Assembly: GCA_950106755.1 (NCBI GenBank)
Contig: OX467090.1
Coordinates: 15,127,489 to 15,191,488 of the forward strand
Direction: 5' to 3'
Source: Climacium dendroides
Lineage: Eukaryota > Streptophyta > Bryopsida > Hypnales > Climaciaceae
Length of the DNA stretch: 64,000 nucleotides
This document shows, one piece after another, positions 58,241 through 64,000 of this stretch (the stretch's first letter is position 1; each line of letters begins with the position of its first letter). The notes under the pieces were generated by a model. That model was not told where the DNA came from and did not search any database. It saw nothing but the letters and a program-made list of their open reading frames with translations. A program made the position numbers and the translations under genes.

Positions 58241-58390
58241 CAAGAAGGGAACCAACGTCGGGAATGGGCTTGCAACGGCCCTCCCTAACCCCAAAAATCA
58301 TCTAATGTCTACATTCATTCATACTCATTTTCATTCATCTATGTTCATCCAATCTCATTTTTCTCCATCTACTTTCATCTATATTCTTCT

Positions 58391-58475
58391 AAGTTTCATT
58401 TAAATATCATTCAAATGTTCACACTAATTGTCCTCCAAGTTTCATTCAAATATCATCCAAATGTTCACACTAATT
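58391..58475. repeat. Tandem duplication, unit 46 bp
   Basis: AAGTTTCATT(T/C)AAATATCAT at 58391 and 58437, each followed by CAAATGTTCACACTAATT. Just upstream (58310-58390) is a CATTCATTCAT-rich pyrimidine tract. Confidence 0.85.
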
Positions 58476-59633
58476 ACACATCATCCATCTATAAATAAGT
58501 TACGCTTTTGTGAGGTGATCTCACACAAATTGGATTTGTTTGACTAGTAAGAATTGAATTGTAAATCTAATGAATACCCAATAGAAATACATTCTAAAAT
58601 TATTGTTTTTATCTAAGTTCTTATGATAATTATGTAAAAGAAGTTTTGTTAGAAAAAGGTAGAATTTTAAAAAACAATCAAGATTTTTAGTTTCACCAAA
58701 GTCCATTTTTAGAAAATTTAAGAAATCTAATGCCTACTTAGCTTAAAACATCTCTACCTATCCAACCATTAAAAAAGACAACACTTGGATAAGTTTTATC
58801 AATGTTTTTGAATTGTAACCATACAAATGCACACTAGTCATGTTAGAGATCGATCACATGGGATAAGAAAACACAACAATATGGTCACTTATGGATCAAA
58901 AATTATAATGTTGGATCATGAGGGGGTTGAAAAAAAATTTCAAAATTACAAACCAATAAAAATAGCAAATATTGTGCACCAAAATTTGGTGCCTTGGGCA
59001 TTCATGTGGTAAGTAATGTTTTCCTACAAATGGATCAACGTGTGTATGTTGTGAAAATGGGTTTATCAATTGAATGGATGCAAGAAAAAGCCATTTTTTA
59101 AGACACGAAAACCAAATGTGAACATCCAATATGGTAACATATAGATTAGGGAGGCCATGAAATTGCATTCAATACATCTACCCAACTCAAGGCAACATTG
59201 ACATTTGGTATAAACAATTCTCCTACTCCTATTTTTGATGTTTGTAGTGGTAGTAATTGGCAAATGTAATTAGCCTTTTAACCATGTCAAGAGATGACAA
59301 GAATGGTTCATTTAGGAACAAACATAGTTCATGGTCTTTCCATAATACCCACTTGCAACTTGCACAAATTGCTAAACTTACAAATTCAAATCAACAAGTT
59401 GTTAGAAGCATGGCACAATCTCCGCACTACAACCTCTCTAACTTAACACTTATCAAACACAAGCACAAATCTTTAGATGAATTCAATATGTAAAATAACT
59501 TTTGCTTGATTTTAAACACATAAAAGTGTGGAACCAATTAATATGATCCACTAATAAGGGGAGAAAGAGACCATCAAAGTCCACAAAATATTCAAATAGA
59601 AGCATTTGCATGTTAATGTCAATGTTCACAAAA
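58476..59633. other. AT-rich intergenic DNA 3' of the kinase gene
   Basis: No gene recognised. Confidence 0.45.
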
Positions 59634-60545
59634 CTACACTTTTATGCACCGAAAGTGAGTGTAATTGCACCTACTTCTTTCTAGCCTAGTTTCCTCTAAC
59701 CTAAGTCTTGACATTTCTAAAATCCACGGATGCCTCAAAACCTCTGATGCAGTCAAACGCTCGTTGACATTGTACGTCAACATTCTTTGAATTAGATCTT
59801 TTGCACCCTTCGAGATGTGTGGCCATGGATCCCTAGCAAACAAGTCATGGCACTCCATGATGTCTTGGTATACATCTGTGAATGTGTGGCCATTGAAAGG
59901 AGGAAACCCAGCTAAGAGGCCATATAGTACCACCCCAAGGCTCCAAATGTCCACTTTGGGTCCATGGGTGCGTTCCATGACTTCGGGGGCCGTATATATA
60001 GGACTTCCATCAACATGGGTCAATACATCACCGCGCTCAAAGAATTGGGCCAACCCAAAATCAATCATTTTGAGTGTCGAATCTTTGTCTTTGGTTTGGA
60101 ACAACAAGTTTTCAAGCTTCAAGTCCCGATGGACAATGCCAAAGCCATGGCAAGCCTCAATAGCACTAGCAATTTCCTTAATCATTTGAGCTGCTCTTGG
60201 CTCGTCAAAAGTACCATTTTGAACCATTTGATCCAAGATCGTCCCTCCTTCACATAGCTCCATGACTATGTAGACATGATCTTCATCTTCCAAAACATCT
60301 TTGAGTGCCACTATATTTGGATGCTCTCTAAGATTGATCAAGCGTAGGATTGCAACTTCACGTTCAATAGTTTCACTTTCTTGTTGTGAGACAAGGTTGC
60401 GCTTTGGTATGCATTTGCATGCATATTGTTTGCCAGTTGTAATTTGGGTGCACAAATAGGTTACGCCAAAGCCACCCGCCCCCAATTGCTTGCCTTTAGT
60501 ATACAAGTCCATCATTTTGATTGTGTTCATTTTGAAGAGTGACAA
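59634..60545 (-). CDS. Serine/threonine protein kinase, CDPK/PEPC-kinase type, kinase domain only (303 aa)
   Basis: An intronless ORF. It has a glycine loop GAGGFG at residues 22-27, the ATP lysine in YACK (44), the alpha-C Glu near 63, HRDLK at 139-143, DFG at 162-164, APE at 186-188 and DIWSLGVVLYGLLAGFPPF near 197-215. The C-lobe ends RHPWIL near residue 278, followed by about 25 residues without EF-hands or an autoinhibitory region. This matches the calcium-dependent kinase family in its minimal form, as in PEP carboxylase kinases, which are controlled by abundance rather than calcium. The activation segment is HVDGSPIYTAPE rather than the common VGTxYYVAPE, so the substrate is not predictable. 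Translation could also start at Met 6 or Met 11. All catalytic residues are present, so it is probably an active, constitutively open kinase. The lack of introns could mean a retrocopy. Confidence 0.9.
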   Translation of the reverse strand: MSLFKMNTIKMMDLYTKGKQLGAGGFGVTYLCTQITTGKQYACKCIPKRNLVSQQESETIEREVAILRLINLREHPNIVALKDVLEDEDHVYIVMELCEGGTILDQMVQNGTFDEPRAAQMIKEIASAIEACHGFGIVHRDLKLENLLFQTKDKDSTLKMIDFGLAQFFERGDVLTHVDGSPIYTAPEVMERTHGPKVDIWSLGVVLYGLLAGFPPFNGHTFTDVYQDIMECHDLFARDPWPHISKGAKDLIQRMLTYNVNERLTASEVLRHPWILEMSRLRLEETRLERSRCNYTHFRCIKV

Positions 60546-60608
60546 TTGACAAGGTCATGAAAGCAAAGGCACAAGAAACCTTAGTAGATGCAAGCCTTGA
60601 ATTGGGAG

Positions 60609-60616
60609 TTTATAAA
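60609..60616 (-). promoter_or_regulatory. Probable TATA box of the kinase gene
   Basis: TTTATAAA (self-complementary) about 64 bases upstream of the kinase ATG, a normal distance for a short 5' leader. Confidence 0.4.
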
Positions 60617-62839
60617 TCACATGCAAAGCCTTGGTTTTTGTAGAACTAGGTACCTATCTTTTATTTTGGTTTCCTCTCTTTTACGTTGATCCATTCTTTT
60701 GCTTTATTTAGTTTTCATTAAGCTTTTACTTTGTTCTAGTTTTCATTTAGCTTTTACTTTGCTTTAGTTTCCATTTGATTTTTTGCTTTGACTTAATTTT
60801 TGTTTTTGAAACAATTCATCAAGAAATAAACAAAGAGTTTGAAATTTGAATAGATAGTTGATGGGTATGAATGCAAGTTTGGCAAAAGGAGAGTCTTCTA
60901 GGCAAAGCCAATGACATCTACATTTATGCTTTGAGGCTCCCTCTTTGCATGTTTGTGCTCATTGTATTTTCTAGTTCCATTTGTATTGAGCATCCTTTTC
61001 ACAGGTGGGTTACTTACATGAATTCACATGTTCCTTCTTAGATTTTTTTTCTTGCCCATCTTACTTGCCCATCTTAATAAGGCTGATATGTTTTAACACT
61101 TGTAGATTAAGACATGTTAAGCAACTTGGTTAGTTCATGGAGCCCCGTCTGTGCTAAATGTTCTAGAATTTGTTTGCACTTGATGTGGACATCTATATCT
61201 ATATATCAATTTTTGATGGCCATTCAAGTGTGCCACATTTAATTACTTTTAGATTATTTAGTGAATATTGGATAAAACATTGGGAGATCTCCGATGTTGC
61301 ATAAATATTTGTATATATGGTTTGTATACATCTTTTTGATGTTTTGCATAGGTCTCCTCAATGGCCATTGTTTAATATTAGTTTAGGACTATTGAAAGTC
61401 TAGTAGAAGGTAATCCTTAAAAGACCAAATACTATTTTTTGGCAACATAGCAATTTTGGGTAGCTCACTACAAACAAAATTCTTCATCTATTTTTTAAAT
61501 TTTTTTTCAAACAAGTTGTGCGGGAGGAGTAGCTTTCAAGCCAACAATTTCCATAACTTTTGACGTTGTGGTGAGTTTTTTTTTAATAAAAAGTAATTTT
61601 CATTGATCTTTGGGCAACTCAAAAAATTCTTAAAGAATCACTTCTTTTAAGATATAGAAATTTGAAATTGATTTTCTAGATTTAAATACACGCGAAAAGC
61701 TTTGAACCCTTCCAATTTGGTTAATGAAATGAAGTTATGAGGAGTTTGAGTTTGCAAGTAGTTATAGAATCTTTTCTCTAAAATAAACTTTGAAGTCTTT
61801 TAGACAACTCAATTTTCAATATTTTTGGAAACAAAAATAAAAGCATTTGGTGTAGATTGTTTATTAGAAACATCACAACCGTTGGGATTGACATTTTTCG
61901 ATTCCATAACTATATTCTTGACAATCTAGTATTTTGAATCACCCTCTATTATTTTCTACTTACTATTACTTTTCTATATGTTTTACAACTCTAAATGTTT
62001 TAAAAATATGCAAGCATGTAGCCAACTTGCCTTGGATGAATCCAAAGAGTATCCACCATTTTGGACATTTTTTCATACAAATGTGACCTTGAGAAGATAG
62101 GACAAAAAATGTATTTTTGTCACTTCAACCACTAATATCATGCAGTCTACATAGTGGAAATTTCTGAAAGTTTTCCACATCTTCTCAAATTGGTGTGCTA
62201 CAAGATACTATGGTTATATGTGTCCATATTTTTTTTTAAAAATTTGGTACTTGTACTAAAAACGACAATTTTGAAGCATTTGAGGTGAAAACATAGTAAA
62301 AAACCTTTACAGATTAAATGTGAGACAATTCCTCTCAGGGTTCTACTTGGTGGATATGGAAGGGCTCCAAGGGCTAAAAGGAATATATCCTCGGTGATGC
62401 GTATCGGAGGCTTTCTAGAGAAGAGCATTCACATTTTCATCTTCATGTTCTCCTTGTTTACAACTTTTAGAGGGGCAAAGATTGTCCCCATATGCCTTAC
62501 TTTTGGCCAATCTCAATACACTCCTAGCTCAACTCATGTTGGTTGAGCTCATGTTTGTGTTTCTCAAAGGTGCAAGTAACTATGAGCCTCATCTAACTCC
62601 TTAAGAGTGTTCTTTTTGCAATTGAAAAATTTGTGATGTGCTTTATAAATAATACAAAGATCTCTAATGTTAACCAATTCTAATGAATCCCTCAATTGCT
62701 TTTGATTAATAAATAGACTTCCCTAGTGAGGTGTTAATGAATAATTTAAGTTGAATCTCTCCCAAGAAGTGCATACAATGAGATGGATTTTTCATAGTGT
62801 CATGAGTGTGTCTAAACATGATGCCAAAGGCCCATTTGA

Positions 62840-62886
<47 letters not shown>

Positions 62887-64000
62887 AATAACATTCACTC
62901 AAGTATGTCCACTCATAATGTAAGCATAAGTGTAGTCAATTTAGACTTTACAATCTAATTCTAGTTAGAGGATGATGAATTGATTGCTTGTGTTATATAT
63001 ATCAGAGTTCAAGGAGAGATTTGAGCCCAACCAACTAGTATTTGTAGTTTTCTATTGGTAAACAATTCTTTATTGATAATCTTTAGATATTTTTGAGTTT
63101 TACTTAAAATAAAATTTATTTTGAAATAGTGACGGATCATTTGACAGAAGCTTTGATTTTCAACCAACAATTTGGGGAAATGAATTGGCTCATAAAAAGT
63201 ATACTAACAACTTTGTTCCCCTAGTGCATTGGTATTTACAAGGCAATTCCAAACCCTTGTTTATTTGTATTTATGTATAATGTTTCATCGGCGTTCTCAA
63301 CCCGTTGAATTGGTGCATTGGTCCATGGTAGGCCTCATCACAAATGATCAATTTGTGGAGGCCAAATCTCACCTTCCTAGACATAAAGCTTAGAAAACAT
63401 TCAAGGACAACTTCCTACCCTTTCTCATTCTTTTCTTTCTTGGGTATACAATTCAAATGGTTTCGGAATCAGAAATGATTTTTTGAGTTTTTTTTGAGTT
63501 GGAATTGTCTTCCCCAAGTTTTAATTATACATTCATTTCTATTTGAGTAGGGAGAATTATCATTTTAAGAACATTGTTGTGAATCTAAAAGCAATCCAAT
63601 GATAAGAATATTTTTTTGGAAGTTAGAAGTTTGCTTCCCTTGTTTTCCTCAAGCCTCTTGCGGATATTTTGCTAACCAAGTGGTAGTGCCTCCTAATTTA
63701 GTTTGATTTAGTTCCATTTAATTCACTAATCTTGGTATTAGGCTATGTTGGAAGAAAAGAAAACACATTCATCCTCATTCTTTTTCATTCAAGTTGTGGA
63801 GGCTTGTTCCTTCTTGTTCTTTCTTTAGTTTTGCACCTTTTCTTTAAAGATGTTTTGCTTTCAACTCATCCAATTTTTTCTTATTGAGGCTAACAAATTA
63901 GTTCATATGAACTTTGATGTACAATGTTTCTATGATACCATTTTTCACATGTAATTTTTGATGCAGCTCAACTTGATGGACCCTAAGCAATTGATTATGA
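60617..64000. other. AT-rich intergenic DNA
   Basis: No gene, RNA gene or mobile element recognised in 3.4 kb apart from a (TA)n tract. Short open frames have no family features. Confidence 0.5.
62845..62884. repeat. (TA)n microsatellite
   Basis: About 20 TA units. Confidence 0.95.

Larger units (their letters stand above)
56822..58300 (+). mobile_element. Decayed copia relic related to copy A
   Basis: Leader minisatellite units (56828-56990) are followed by a CCATGG at the position of the gag start. Most of gag is deleted. A zinc-knuckle/protease/pre-integrase stretch resumes with stops and gaps and continues past a solo LTR to CEACIEGK-like text near 58170, after which it fades. Both ends are ill-defined. 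Confidence 0.8.

Noticed and set aside
55317..64000. tRNA or rRNA genes
   Set aside because: No cloverleaf-like or rRNA-like sequence was noticed on either strand, here or elsewhere in the window.

Overview
The window is nuclear DNA of a green plant. The plant-type VPS13 gene with many short introns, the TTTAGGG-type telomere motifs and the Ty1/copia retrotransposons all point to a streptophyte. The compact introns and the style of the copia elements would suit a bryophyte, but I cannot name the species from sequence alone. The standard genetic code is used.

Layout. Bases 1-12720 hold the 3' two-thirds of a multi-exon VPS13/SHRUBBY-type lipid-transfer protein gene on the + strand. Bases 12.7-16.2 kb are AT-rich with minisatellites. 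Bases 16236-56038 are bracketed by a perfect 27-bp inverted repeat with CTAT on both outer sides. I read this as one giant DNA transposon of about 39.8 kb. Three copia insertions, each with its own 5-bp target duplication, sit inside it; without them the core is about 19.4 kb. To the right, 56.8-58.3 kb is a decayed copia relic with a solo LTR inside it, and 59634-60545 (-) is an intronless protein kinase gene in AT-rich DNA.

Cargo of the giant element. (i) A minus-strand gene (about 19.7-17.8 kb, perhaps on to 16.7 kb) encodes an FCP1/SCP-like HAD phosphatase domain with disordered flanks. (ii) A large minus-strand gene (31634-27492, about 1,250 codons, at least three exons) has a 'NGQHS' segment resembling ParB/DGQHR-type domains. 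It is now broken by four in-frame stops and a frameshift. (iii) A plus-strand gene (52647-55316) encodes a DUF7869-family protein with DDE/RNase H-like acidic motifs. It lies next to the right terminal repeat and is the best transposase candidate.

The most unusual signal is a dispersed near-palindrome, core ATCCTCGAGTCGAGGAT, in about three dozen copies. I found copies only inside the giant element: upstream of its genes, in their introns, and inside reading frames, where it encodes PR(V/L)ED or SSRG. Some copies carry compensating changes in both arms. It may be a binding site, hairpin or small mobile unit belonging to the element.

Retrotransposons. Copy A (20392-25728) is intact with identical LTRs. 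The composite (34371-43721) is a scrambled joining of element segments inserted as one unit. Copy C (45318-51017) is a second family with one homopolymer frameshift. A and the composite have a 14-nt primer site complementary to the anticodon arm of initiator tRNA-Met, and C has a one-base-shorter version, so half-tRNA priming is likely.
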